From contig OX031065.1 of assembly GCA_943736015.1 (NCBI GenBank), positions 18,366,427-18,430,426 of the forward strand: DNA of 64,000 nt, given 5' to 3'. Of the stretch, positions 53,301 through 62,893 are shown in pieces. A program made the position numbers and the translations under genes. This stretch comes from Tridacna crocea (Eukaryota; Mollusca; Bivalvia; Cardiida; Cardiidae). Under the pieces are notes generated by a model, which did not search any database, was not told where the DNA came from, and worked only from the letters and a program-made list of their open reading frames with translations. Positions within the stretch are counted from its first letter, which is position 1; the number at the start of each line of letters is the position of its first letter.

Positions 53301-55501
53301 CCACCTTTTTCTTTTCACCTCGACCACTGAAGAATCTTGTAATGGTTGATGAGATGGACAGTTTGTCACCTATTATGACTTGTCAGGTAACAAAAAAACT
53401 TCAGTATCAGTATATTTCTCCAAAAATGGTTTTCCTATACTAGAAACTTGGATTTATTTTATATATGTGATAATATTATGATATTTTATACATACTTCAT
53501 TTCAATTTCGACAACAGTTTATGGTTGTATATTTTTCGTGCAAATTCAGGATTTAGGCTAATATTGACTAAGCCAGAGTCTTGTAAGGTTTCAACTCTCC
53601 AGACTTTATTTTGAAAATCTCTTTTGGCCAAGAAAGAGTTTAGTATCAAGAAATAATTGGAAAATACTACAAAAACCAGATTGCTATGTTAAATCTTGAC
53701 CAGCTTAACCCTTTACCCCATAAGGCATTTCTATGTTATCTCCAATCGACCCTAAAAAACAGCAAGGATGAAGCAGTTTCATATGTGCATATGACACCTT
53801 TTGATAGCATTGAAAACATTGTGGCAAAAGGTGAAATTGCTTGTCATGAGCAATTTCACCTTTTGCCACAATGTTTTCCAAAGGCTCCTACAAGTAATGT
53901 GTAGAAATGAGTATCTATGGAGTAGAGAGTTAACCCGTTACCACACAATCCCTACTTTAGACACCCCTGAGAAAGAAGTCTTTTGAAAACACTGTGGGAA
54001 AAGGAGAAAATGCTGGTGACCAGCATTTTCTCCTTTTCCCACAGTGTTTTCTACCCTTCCCAGATCAAGTTTCAGTTTTTTCAGTCGCCTTCATTTTGTC
54101 ATCTGCAAATGCATTCAATTTGGACCAGTCTAAAATTGTCTTGTGTGGTAAAGAGTTAATACATCCATTGCACTGCTATAAAATGCAACCAACAACCTAT
54201 TCAGATGAAACATTAGGTAATATCCAAACTTGACAATTTCCACTAAAATCATGAAAATTATTATAACACTTGGATTGTTGAAAGTCCCTCTCCACATGAT
54301 TGTGATGTTTTTCTTTCTGGAATCCTCTGCCTTTTGAAACAAAGTTACAGTTAGGCAACTTTGATGATGTTTTTGTAAGCTACAACAGGTTACTGCTGAA
54401 ACATACTTGCAAGTAGTGAACTGCGATTTGTGACCAGTTTCTTCTCTATTTCAATGATATTTTGTAAGGTGGCCTGCAGCAATAGAAAGAAAGTTATTTG
54501 CTTGTGAACACATTTGAAATATACTTATATATTATAATGCTGTTCTTGGTTATTGAAAGACAAGTTTTATCTACAATTTACAGATAGCAGATTTGGCAAA
54601 TGAAGATACCCCTCAACTCTACACACTGTGTGGCAGGGGCCCAAGGTCCTCTCTGAGAGTTTTAAGACACGGTTTGGAGGTAAGTTAATCTTAAAGCAAG
54701 CAACAAAGTGATTTGTGTTTTTCCTAATTTTGAGGAAGAACATAAAATTATTACAAAGGAAATGATGGTAATCAGAATTTTCCCTTAATCACACTTTCAA
54801 ACCCTTTATCTTTGGCTATCACCAATGTATTCAAATCCATTTTCAGCTTGAAAATTCAACTTTAATAGTCTTTTGAGTGCCAAACGACTGAAGTTGTTGA
54901 TATGCTGTAAAAAATCATCCATTGGACACAGTGGAGGCTCTTTTATTACAATAATATTGTTGAGCCATGGTAACTTGGTGGCGTATTGGACATACAGATT
55001 TGATCCCTTTCCCCTCCTATATCTTTCCAAGGATTGATGATAGTCATCTTGATGGGATTTATTTCTCTCTCACTGCTGACCATTATTTAAATGATTTTTA
55101 TGTGGGAAAGCAACCTGTGACTTGGAGGGAATTTAGTATGGAGTCCATGGAAGCATGGATAGGTGGCACTGGCTGCCACAATATAGCTGAAATGATGTTG
55201 AAAATGGCTGCAGAATAGAGAGAGATCAATATGAATTGTTAGAACTTGTTTTTCAATGGATGTAAAATACACATATTCAATCTAAAACGTAACTCAAATG
55301 GCTGTAAACACTATACAATCTGTTAGTTTCACAATGATTTCATAACTGAGTAGTCTACGAGACCAAGAACAAAAACAAACTTGCAGGAGGTTCTTTGTTA
55401 AAACTAAATCTTTCTTCTTTTCTGCCAGGTATCAGAGATGGCTGTGTCTGAGCTGCCAGGTAACCCTAATGCTGTTTGGACAGTGAAGAAAAACATTGAA
55501 G
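44136..55501 (+). CDS. SF3B3: SF3B3, splicing factor 3b subunit 3 (partial: exons for residues 1-467)
   Basis: SF3b130/SAP130, a CPSF160/DDB1-type triple beta-propeller scaffold of the SF3b complex in U2 snRNP, needed for branch-site recognition; also reported in SAGA/STAGA complexes. Exons: 44136-44361, 46456-46532, 46901-46994, 47777-47949, 49547-49688, 50313-50425, 51692-51754, 52207-52385, 53221-53386, 54584-54679, 55429-55501. All are GT-AG with matching phases, 1402 nt. The product is nearly identical to human, for example [37 protein letters not shown] and [20 protein letters not shown]. The family is about 1217 aa, so roughly the first propeller (BPA) is here; the next exon (expected to continue DEFDAYIIVSF) was not found to 64000. 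An acceptor TTTTAG at 44109 precedes the ATG by 26 nt, so at least one 5' UTR exon lies upstream. Confidence 0.98.
45359..45932. mobile_element. 574-bp TIR element nested in the Tigger copy
   Basis: TIRs CATCTTCGCAAGCCAAGGAT on both ends, with inner inverted blocks AAAGAGGCGAGCGGCCAAGG. 8-bp duplication AGTAAACC at 45351-45358 and 45933-45940. The interior is CpG-rich and carries the start of a zinc-finger gene. Confidence 0.9.
45519..45697 (+). pseudogene. Captured zinc-finger gene start (frameshifted)
   Basis: ATG at 45519 reads [20 protein letters not shown] then SRR and a stop. A one-base shift continues as [16 protein letters not shown] and SYVCSSCF. The two C-x2-C pairs spaced about 45 residues apart look like a ZAD/C4-type finger. 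The shift and the stop after the second pair mean no full protein. Identity of the parent gene unknown. Confidence 0.6.
46086..46226 (+). pseudogene. Tigger/pogo transposase N-terminal HTH fragment
   Basis: 46 codons beginning [20 protein letters not shown], then [16 protein letters not shown]: the CENP-B/Psq-type helix-turn-helix that starts Tigger/TIGD transposases. Homology stops at a GTATGC; the DDE domain is absent. Confidence 0.82.
46456..46532 (+). CDS. SF3B3: SF3B3 coding exon 2 (residues 76-101)
   Basis: [26 protein letters not shown]. Acceptor CTTTCAG, donor GTTTGT. Confidence 0.98.
46901..46994 (+). CDS. SF3B3: SF3B3 coding exon 3 (residues 102-132)
   Basis: [30 protein letters not shown]. 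Acceptor TTTTTTAG, donor GTAAGG. Confidence 0.98.
46995..47776. other. SF3B3 intron 3
   Basis: No MITE or other repeat recognised; poly-A/poly-T rich around 47200-47280. Confidence 0.6.
47777..47949 (+). CDS. SF3B3: SF3B3 coding exon 4 (residues 133-190)
   Basis: [38 protein letters not shown]. Donor GTGAGT. The frame stays open past the donor to 48009, so the splice site rather than a stop sets the end. Confidence 0.98.
48081..48303 (+). mobile_element. TTAA MITE, worn
   Basis: TTAACTCATTACCAGTGCCG; the left core arm is replaced by an A-run; right core arm CCAGCATTTTCTCC intact; ends GGTAATGGGATAAA. Confidence 0.75.
48354..48462 (-). mobile_element. TTAA MITE, 109-bp internal-deletion derivative
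   Basis: Both tips and TTAA kept (TTAACTATCCACCACAGGAG to GTGGTAAAGGGTTAA); the whole palindromic core is missing. Confidence 0.8.
49072..49346 (-). mobile_element. Helitron-like element, type 2 ends, short
   Basis: Minus orientation: the 3' side TATACTCCCTGAAGGGCAAA with the TGTCTGTCC run and CGAAGCCATTTCTCAACAAC, and 5' side GGGGAGCATAACCTGTCTAT, match 61657-62893. Confidence 0.68.
49547..49688 (+). CDS. SF3B3: SF3B3 coding exon 5 (residues 191-237)
   Basis: [37 protein letters not shown]. The acceptor TTTAAG at 49546 is weak, but phase 0 and the homology start (human EADNDPTGEAA) both require it. A MITE begins 29 nt past the donor. Confidence 0.95.
49718..49946 (-). mobile_element. TTAA foldback MITE, core-A, complete
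   Basis: 229 bp, nearly the same sequence as 18653-18881 (GACTGGTCCAAATTGAAAGC, GGGGCGTCAAAAGTAGGGAT), suggesting recent activity or a shared recent source. Begins 29 nt after the SF3B3 exon 5 donor. Confidence 0.93.
49965..50110 (+). repeat. Probable SINE remnant
   Basis: GGTTCAATCCCC resembles a B box; ATGATGAAGATTATGTGGGAAAGC-like text recurs at 55085-55110. Confidence 0.4.
50130..50210 (-). mobile_element. TTAA MITE, left-end fragment
   Basis: TTAACTCTACCAAACAACAA and AAAGCATTTGCAGATGACAA only. Confidence 0.72.
50313..50425 (+). CDS. SF3B3: SF3B3 coding exon 6 (residues 238-275)
   Basis: [34 protein letters not shown]. Acceptor CTTCAG, donor GTAAGT; a MITE begins about 38 nt downstream. 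Confidence 0.98.
50464..50693 (-). mobile_element. TTAA foldback MITE, core-A
   Basis: ACCCTTTACCAAACGACATA to GTGGTAAAGGGTTAA; core around 50607. About 38 nt after the SF3B3 exon 6 donor. Confidence 0.88.
50743..51186 (-). mobile_element. Helitron-like element, type 3 ends
   Basis: On the minus strand it ends GGCCTTCGGCCTGTGGAGCT plus AA (hairpin GGCC-TTC-GGCC, then CTAA). The interior shares CATCTTCTTCTCTGAAAC and GGTTGCCATGGCAAC with elements 2 and 3. Contains a GTGC microsatellite (50813-50836). Confidence 0.65.
51480..51625 (+). repeat. Probable SINE remnant
   Basis: GCACTGACTGCCACAGTAGA and GAAATAATGTTGAATATG parallel 55165-55205 (GCTGCCACAATATAGCTGAA, ATGATGTTGAAAATGG). Confidence 0.4.
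51692..51754 (+). CDS. SF3B3: SF3B3 coding exon 7 (residues 276-296)
   Basis: 21 codons, [20 protein letters not shown] plus Lys, identical to the vertebrate segment. Acceptor TTTTAG, donor GTTTGT. Confidence 0.98.
52207..52385 (+). CDS. SF3B3: SF3B3 coding exon 8 (residues 297-355)
   Basis: [46 protein letters not shown]. Donor GTAAGT, phase 2. Confidence 0.98.
52654..52890 (-). mobile_element. TTAA foldback MITE, core-A, complete
   Basis: TTAACTCTTTACCACATAAC to GGTAGTGGGTTAA; core GAAAATGCTGGTCACCAGC around 52800. Confidence 0.87.
53221..53386 (+). CDS. SF3B3: SF3B3 coding exon 9 (residues 356-411)
   Basis: [40 protein letters not shown]. Acceptor TTGCAG, donor GTAACA. Confidence 0.98.
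53705..53933 (+). mobile_element. TTAA foldback MITE, core-B, complete
   Basis: TTAACCCTTTACCCCATAAG; core TGGCAAAAGGTGAAATTGCT and complement at about 53820-53875. Its right TTAA is the left TTAA of the next element. Confidence 0.9.
53930..54159 (+). mobile_element. TTAA foldback MITE, core-A, complete
   Basis: TTAACCCGTTACCACACAAT to GGTAAAGAGTTAA; core about 53990-54047, perfect or nearly so. Confidence 0.93.
54584..54679 (+). CDS. SF3B3: SF3B3 coding exon 10 (residues 412-443)
   Basis: [31 protein letters not shown]. Acceptor TTTACAG, donor GTAAGT. Confidence 0.98.
54955..55270 (+). repeat. SINE-like repeat (V/Nin-type tail)
   Basis: GAGCCATGGTAACTTGGTGG with a GATTTGATCCC B-box-like stretch, then GTGGGAAAGC and GGCTGCCACAATATAGCTGA. 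In the SF3B3 intron between exons 10 and 11. Confidence 0.5.
55429..55501 (+). CDS. SF3B3: SF3B3 coding exon 11 (residues 444-467)
   Basis: [20 protein letters not shown]. Acceptor TGCCAG, donor GTAAGA, phase 1. Last SF3B3 exon in the window. Confidence 0.97.
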
Positions 55502-55579
55502 GTAAGACTATTGTATTGACCTGTAGGTCATTTACATGGATAGCCAAAATAAACTTATGGTATCAGTGAAAGATAGGCC

Positions 55580-55770
55580 TATCTCTTTACCACACAACAG
55601 AATCTAGACATGTCAAAATTGAAAGCATTTTGCAAACAACAACATAAATGTGGCTAAAATGATGGAGGCAGAAAACATGGGGAGAAGGAGAAAATGCCGG
55701 TTACTGGCATGTTTTCTTTTTCACATGTTTTCAAAAATCATTGAAACTCTAGATTCACTGGTAAAGAGTT
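55580..55770 (-). mobile_element. TTAA MITE, worn
   Basis: CTCTTTACCACACAACAG; core AGAAAATGCCGGTTACTGGC around 55695; ends GGTAAAGAGTTAA. Confidence 0.75.
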
Positions 55771-55831
55771 AAATAAATGCAAATGAATGCAAAAAGGGGT
55801 AACATGAACTTCAAAAACAAAAAGGGTATTC

Positions 55832-56039
55832 CTTAGCTCTTTACCACACAATCCCGACGTAATAATTCTGAGAAAGAAGCCTTTTGAAAACATTGTGGTA
55901 ACAAGCATTTTCTCCATTACCACAATGTTTTCTACCCTTTCCAATGCAGATTTCAATTTTCAAATCACATTTACTATGTTGTCTGCAAATGCTTTCAATT
56001 TGGACCAATGCAAAATTTTGTCGATTGGTGAAGAGTTAA
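55832..56039 (+). mobile_element. TTAA MITE, left core arm lost
   Basis: CTCTTTACCACACAATCCCG; ATTGTGGTAACAAGCATTTT; ends GGTGAAGAGTTAA. Confidence 0.78.
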
Positions 56040-56399
56040 TTGACCTTTCTGCCGATTTTGATTGATAGGTGTGCAAACGTCTTATCGGCCAGTGAAAATG
56101 CGTCATTGGGTGTCATGTAAACAAAAGTCTGACGCAATTTGTTATAGACATGCGATAATTTGATTGTGTCTATTTAATATTATCAAAACAGCCAACTCTA
56201 TTCGAATTGATAGGAAAGTTCAGGGAAAATATTATGGTAATTAATCTAGATTTAAATATCAGCTAGAATAAAAGTGAAATAAACCCTCTTCCTCTTTGTA
56301 TTCGATGCCATTTTCTGGTTAGCTTTCCAGGCTTGACAACCCATATACTGTGTTACAAAGGGGGGCTTGCCAAACTCGTGTTTACAGAAAGGTCAATTA
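56040..56399. mobile_element. Small TIR element (about 360 bp)
   Basis: AATTGACCTTTCTG near 56038 and its complement CAGAAAGGTCAATT at 56384-56398. Interior has no ORF. Target duplication not clear. Confidence 0.5.
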
Positions 56400-56782
56400 G
56401 TTCCATAGCCCAGATGACACTCTACTTTGATAAAAGTTTGTTTTTGAGTCTTACTTAATGTTTGGCAATGTAGATCCAAACTAATACTGCACATTCTGTG
56501 TAGTTAAATCATGATCAAAACATTGTGCAAAAGCCAACTTTTGGTTAAAAACATAGAGTACATAGATACGATGTGTGATTAGTGCCAGCTGACAACATGG
56601 TGATAATTAATAGCTACCACTGATCTATGTAGAAGGGTTAATGTTTAAAAGAAAAGGAAAAGTTTAAACTCTGTGTTTGACAACTCCCTGCTCTTTGTAA
56701 TTATTACCAAAATTATGCGAATTGAAAAGATGTTTAATTCATACTGGAAGCTATTTTTTCTCTGAATCCCCAAGTAAATTAT

Positions 56783-57008
56783 TTAAATCTTTCCCAAATG
56801 ACAAAATTTTAGATTCGTCCAAAATGAAAGCACTTGCAGACGACAGAATGAATGTAACTTGAGAAATGAAACCTGTTTCCAGTAGGGTAGAGAACATTGT
56901 GGGAAAAGGAGAAAATGCTGGTTACCGGCATTTTCTCCTTTTCCCACAATGTTTTCAAAAGGCTATGTCAGGGTTGTAACAACCTGGGATTGGTTGGTAA
57001 AGGGTTAA
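56783..57008 (-). mobile_element. TTAA foldback MITE, core-A
   Basis: TTAAATCTTTCCCAAATGAC to GGTAAAGGGTTAA; core about 56898-56952. Confidence 0.87.
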
Positions 57009-59165
57009 ACTTAGTACTATTAGGCTTTGACAGACTTGAATGGTCAAGACAGAGAGTCGTCTAGAAGCTTTAGATTGTAACTCTTAGGAGTTTATTTTGG
57101 CATTCCATGTTGACCTTAATTTTAAAATCTCTGTAATCTTTGTGTTTAGTAGATGAATTGTGCTTGAAAAGACTATGGCTATTAACAAGACATACTCAAA
57201 TATATTCTAAGGGAGCCATTCAAACTATAATATTTGGTCTGCTGTCAAGCGCTTGATACATTGTTGTGACAAAAAGTTTTCATTTGTGCTGAAATTGTAT
57301 TTCAGCCCTCAAAATTAATTGTGTTTCCTTTCTCTGCATTTGAACTATGAAGTCATCTCTGACAGATTTTTGGAATATATTTTTCCATAACTATGTTTTT
57401 TCAGTTGTCACCTCATTGATTACAAATGTCATTCTTTGGGAAAAAATATAGACCCAGGCTAAAGCATGGCACTTGCAAATAGCTGTGTTTATAGTAGAAT
57501 GAAAGTCCTGAAAGTAGGAGGAATCACCAAAATAATTTGATACATTGAAAAGTTTGTCAAAATTCATGCACAATGTCAGTCTACAATTCATTTCCAGGGA
57601 GGCTGGAGGAAAAGAGAAAAAGGATCAAAGTTCACAGGGTTCAGGGTTTTATTTTACAGGCCATTTCTTGTACCAGCTTGTTCTGGCTTGACCAAAAGTA
57701 AAGAAAGCTCACTATGAGTGTGTCTTTATATAGGCAAGGGAACTGGCTGACATTTGTGTGTGTTGCTGTATAATATGGTGACATTCAGGCTGGCTTTGCC
57801 TGCAGATAGTGTGCCCTCAAAGCCTGACTCATGGAAGGACAGGGCTCTAGATAAAAGGGAAAGATAGTTTTCTAAATCCACAATCTCTCTTCTCTGTGAG
57901 TACTCATTAGAATCATCTCATTGAGACAATTCAAATGAGTACTCATAATAGAGAGTTTACTGTAGAATGATTGATGTTTTCAATTTCGAAATCAAAAGCT
58001 TTCTCTCTAGCTGGAGCTCTGGAAGAAGTCCTTCTGAACGTCAGGTTATATGACATTATCAGAAATAAATATAAGTAAGATAAAAATAAGTTTTAGAATG
58101 GATTAGGATAATTGATTTTACTTATGCAGAGAATTTAAAAAAAAGTTTGAGATTGGATGAATCTTGATTTTCAATATAGTGAAAAAAGATTTTATTTTAA
58201 GAGTTTTATCTCAACTTTCAACCATGTCTACAGGGTAGACCAAGATACTACAACACATGCAGTCTTATAATGAATCTACATTGATATGATGACAGATAAT
58301 TTCGCTGAAACCTCTTGGATTTTGCATTTATTTCTTCTATCCAATTGATTAAAATGACATTATCAGAAATAAATATATTTATGTTTAGAAACTGATTATT
58401 GGCAACAACAAATATTTTGTTGATAAATGCAAGCAGCATGCACTTTAGGTAATATCTACATAGAAACCTGTGAAAACAACCATATGTGACCAGAAACACA
58501 AACTAATTCAGGCAAGTTGTTGACCTACCAACAACTAGCCTGTTTTCTATTTCAGATGGATGTGTGTAGGATCATGTCGAACTCAAGTTTCTACAAGGTG
58601 GGTATTTTTGTATGTATACAGGTTTGAGAGGGGCCTACAGACTTTAAGCTGCTTAATAAAGGGTCTGGTATATTTCAGACCCTGAAGAAGAGTCCTCTGA
58701 ACAAAGTATTGAAAGGAGAATTTCAGAAAATGCATACAATTCTCACCTTTTTCTATCATGTTCTCTAAACATTCAAAGATATTTGATAATTCTGCCCCAG
58801 ACTTATTTTGTTATTTGCAAATGTTTCCATTAAAGGCACAGTAGCTGCAAAAATATAAACAAAGCAGGCTCAGTATCGGCCAAAAGGTAAACATAACATG
58901 TTAAAATGCAGTTGAATTTAAATCAAGGAGTTTAATGGTATTCTGGTGAATGTCACTTTCTGTTATTACATTATCAGTCCAAGTGTTAGTCACAGGCAGA
59001 AAAATGAATCCAGAGCTTCCATACTTAAAAAGATATGATTTAAATTCAGATATATTTTAGCACCAACTTTTTTACTGTTGGCTGATGCTAGGCCTTTAAG
59101 GACAAAGCTGAAAATTGTCTTCTTGTTAGAAGCCAATACTTAAAAAGGTGAAGATAATTTCATAT
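57009..59165. other. SF3B3 intron, no recognised gene
   Basis: AT-rich. A consensus-flanked 42-nt exon-like stretch at 58557-58598 reads a stop in the SF3B3 frame. A worn MITE trace may lie at 58655-58790. Confidence 0.5.
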
Positions 59166-59395
59166 TAGGAAGGCTCTGGAAGAAGTTGTTTAATGCATCT
59201 ACACATGTATTATACTAAGCAAATCATCATAACTGGATCTATATGGTTTAACTCTACCCCACAATTCAGACATTTAACGACCCTGAGCCTATAGTAAACA
59301 TTGTGGGGAAAGGAGAAAATGATAGTAGCTATATTTTTGCCGATGCACTAAAACCTCCCTCCATGGAGCTTGGCTCATTTGGTTTGTTGACAGTA
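59166..59395 (+). repeat. Interspersed repeat D copy with MITE fragment inside
   Basis: AATGCATCTACACATGTATT, AAGCAAATCATCATAACTGG and GGAGCTTGGCTCATTTGG as in 11148-11661. A TTAA-MITE left fragment occupies 59250-59330. Confidence 0.55.
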
Positions 59396-60202
59396 TGGAT
59401 TTAGATCATACTACAGAAACATGCCGCCTTATTCGAGAATTATAAAAAGCATTATTCTTTAAGATGTAATACTGCACATATAAATCTTTTTGTTATCTTT
59501 TAATCCATCAAGTAATACATAGGTAGAGAAGTTTCAGCGTTTACCTCGGCTGTACAATTTTCCGCAGATAACTTGGAATATATAAGTAACACAAATCAAG
59601 GTTTGACTTAAGGATGCACATGTAAACATTCTGGCAAAATATGGAGAAATACTTCAAATGATTAATTTCACCTTTTGCCACATCACAAATACCGAGTTTG
59701 ATAACTACTTGTATATAACAGAAAATTTTGTTTTGTTCCCCTTTGAAGTATTTTTAGGATAACGGAAATGATGTTGTAACCCTCCACCTCAAAATCCCAA
59801 ATTTCTTCCTGAATTTCATAAAAAAAACTGATGGAATTCTAACAGAATTAAGGAGCTGTATTACTTTTAAAATACAAATTCTATGTCCCTGCAGCTCAAA
59901 AACTTGCAACCATTGGGGAAACAGAAACATTTATAAGTAAGCTTGTACAGCATTACTGTCAGAGCAATGTACATGTATTTCTAGAAGCTTTAGCATTGGC
60001 CAATAAACTGAAGTATCTAAAGCACTATGTGGCTACCTCAGTTGGCTCCTACTGGCCCCAATTTTTATGAGGTGGCGAATTTGATGGCACAAAAATTAAA
60101 ACTTGCAGGGGAAGCCCTGATGAAATATTGAGAAAATGTTGATATTATGAAAGCAGTAACTGGTCAGGATCCATATCTCATTCTGTCACAATGATCAATT
60201 AT

Positions 60203-61583
60203 TAGGGATGGCAACGGTTAGTAAATTTGCTAACCGGTTAACTGTTCAATCTTTCGATCGGTTAACCGAACAACCATGTAAAAACATTTAAGATGAAGGT
60301 ACCTGCTCGATATGTCAAAATTGACAACCGGTGCGTGAGTAATGCATTCCCATGATGTTTACTATTTCTGTACTTTAGCGCAAAAGACTGCCAATCTATC
60401 GACGATCTCTCACCCTCTCGGCAATAAAATCATTTTACCACAATGTATTCTATAGAGGACTAGAAATCATCAGGCCATTTCAGTGTTTTGACTACGCAAA
60501 TTATTGTGTAAATCACCTAATAGAACTGAAATTCACATTAAAAAAAAATTTGGTTTCACTTGAGACCTCACGTTGGAAAGGAAAAAAAAAAAACAGTATC
60601 TGCTTAACTTGTGTAAAATACCAGGATTTGAAGTTACTTGCTACCCATTTTGATAAATTATTGTCAAATCAGGCGGAAATACCTATCCATGAATTAAAAC
60701 ACATGAAAAAATGCTCGATGCAAGAAACAGGAAAACCTATGACAGAACAAAATGTTCCTTTCGACATTGTTCGATCAGAGTCACTTCAGATCGTCGTTTT
60801 AGCTTTTTAATGATTTTAAGCAGTAAATTTCCATATATATATTAATAACAGACTTTAGTGCTGCATCGAAAGAAAACACTAGTGGGATTACTGCTATTTA
60901 CAACTTCAAAAAATCTACAGAATCATACAGATGATGGTATGGTTATTGATCGTCAACCGAAGCGGCTATTGCTAAGTGATTGGGTATTAGCCATCGCCCA
61001 AACAACAGGTTTAGATTTTAGACACTCCCAAATTCAAAGCCTCTGCGCCATACTATGATTTTCGAAGATACTTATCGAAGTGATAATGAACGAATGAAGA
61101 GAAACCGCTATACCTGCTTGAACACAGAATGATTGACTTTATAAATTTCAATCCCTCTTACGCTGATTGGTCAATCCATGCATATATTTGATTAGGGGCG
61201 GATACTTAATGAAATAATCCAAGCAAATTAATTAGGATAAGCCAGTGCCTTTGATCCAAAGAGGACACGTGTTTGATTGTTTATTATCGGAGACTGGGGA
61301 CTAATTAGCGAATTAACAATGTTTAATATTGCACAGACATGTCAAACTGTATATCACACCTTCGCCGCGTCTTGGCGGCATTGGATGTGCGTATGATGCA
61401 GTTTTGGTTGTCAGAACCGGCAAAGTTAACTTTGTATTTTTTTTTTTTTTTTTAATATAATGATTATTTTGGTAAACTTTTGATAATATAGGCCTATATT
61501 TGTTTCTGGTTAACTGGTTACCTATTTCCTAACCGGTTAATCGGTCATTCTATCGATTAACTGTTTAACCGTTACCATCCCTA
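60203..61583. mobile_element. hAT-like element, 1381 bp
   Basis: TIRs TAGGGATGGCAACGGTTA and inverted TAGGGATGGTAACGGTTA, with subterminal CTAACCGGTTAA repeats on both sides. Flanked by the 8-bp duplication TCAATTAT (60195-60202, 61584-61591). Confidence 0.92.
60550..60810 (+). pseudogene. BED-like zinc-finger fragment in the hAT element
   Basis: 86-codon ORF: W near residue 9, CLTC (C-x2-C), then HELKHMKKC (H-x3-H), ending IVRSESLQIV. C2H2/BED spacing fits the N-terminus of hAT transposases; the catalytic domain is absent. Confidence 0.5.
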
Positions 61584-61656
61584 TCAATTATAGATATAGT
61601 ATGCCCTCTTCACCACGGAATTGAATAATGGATAAATGCTGCAGATTTAAACCTTT

Positions 61657-62893
61657 TTTATGCTCCCCGAAGGGCGAGCATATAGCCGCCGCTTCGTCTG
61701 TCCGTCCGTCCTTCCGTCCGTCTGTCTGTCCGTCCGTCCGAAGCGATTTCTCCACAACTCTTGGACCAAATTGGATAAAACTTCATATATGAACTCCTTA
61801 GGGTAACGTGCCGATATACTTTTCCCGGATTTTCAATTTGACCCCGTGTCATGGAAAAAAGGGGCTTAATGCAAAATTCCAATTTTTGCCAATATCTCAT
61901 TCAGTTTTTGTCAGAATATCATGAAACTTCATGGTTATATTTTTTATGGAAAGTTTTAGCATGTGCCCTTGCTATTTTTAATCTGGGCATTTTTTAAGTT
62001 GACGTTCTGTCATGGAAAAAAGGGGCTTCTTGCAAAAATCCAATTTTTACTAATATTTCATTCAGTTTTGGTTAAAATTTCATTAAACTTCATGGTTATA
62101 TTGTTTTTTCAAAGTTTCACTATCTGTTCTTGTTTCTTTATCTATGTGTTTTTCAATTTGACCCTCTGTCATGGAAAAAGGGGGTTTCTTGTAAAATGAA
62201 AAAGGGGCCCTAATGCAAAATTGCAATTTTTACTAATATCTTGTTCAGTTTCTGTCAACATTTCATGGTTATATCTTGTATTACAAGTTTCAACATGTGC
62301 CCTTTGTTTTTGCAATCTGTGAATTATTAATGCACAAATATGTTTTTCCTGGTTTCTCAAATTAAGGCTGCATCACGGAAAAAGGGGACTTCATGGAAAA
62401 AATTGTTCTTCACTAGGTTCTCCTTTATCAGTGCTCAAAACTTTGTGAAAATTCTAATCTGAACTTGTTGGAACGTTGCCCAGGTACTTCTCTTCCTTTT
62501 TCTCAATTTCAGGCTGCATCTCGGAAAAAGGGGGCTTCATGTAAAAAATTGTTTTATATAATATTTAATACATGACTGCTCAAAATTTTATGTAATTTCG
62601 AATTTTGAATTGTTGTTAAAAAATGCCACAAACCAGACACCCGTTGTATTTATTGCAATGATCCAATATTGTCTTATGGGAAAAAGGGGCTTAAAGGGGG
62701 CTTATTGGGCTTATTGTCCTCTACAAGTTTGTGTTGGCTATCTCTTAGATAGTAATTGCCTTTTCACTTCAAATTTTGGGGGGCATGAACAGGTTCTTTT
62801 AGGATAAAAGAAGTGAATTTATATCAATTTCTTATATTTTATGACAAGCACTTGTTCGGGGAGCATAACCCGTCTCTGACGGCTCTTGTTTAA
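61657..62893 (-). mobile_element. Helitron-like element, type 2 ends, with internal tandem units
   Basis: Minus orientation. The 5' side is ACAAGAGCCGTCAGAGACGG, GTTATGCTCCCCGAACAAG; the 3' side is GGACGGACAGACGAAGCGG, then hairpin TGCTCGCCCTTCGGGGAGCA and TAAAAA. The interior has repeated CATGGAAAAAAGGGGCTT and ATATTTCATTCAGTTTTGG units of about 190 bp. Confidence 0.72.

Noticed and set aside
58557..58598. 42-nt exon-like stretch with consensus acceptor and donor (plus strand)
   Set aside because: In the phase required after SF3B3 exon 11 it hits TAG after four codons and matches no SF3B3 sequence; at most a cryptic or poison exon.
59893..60069. Open stretch after CTGCAG reading QKLATIGETETF
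   Set aside because: IGET recalls SF3B3 VLSIGETVEEV and the phase fits, but the following 45 residues match nothing in the family and end in a stop; probably chance.
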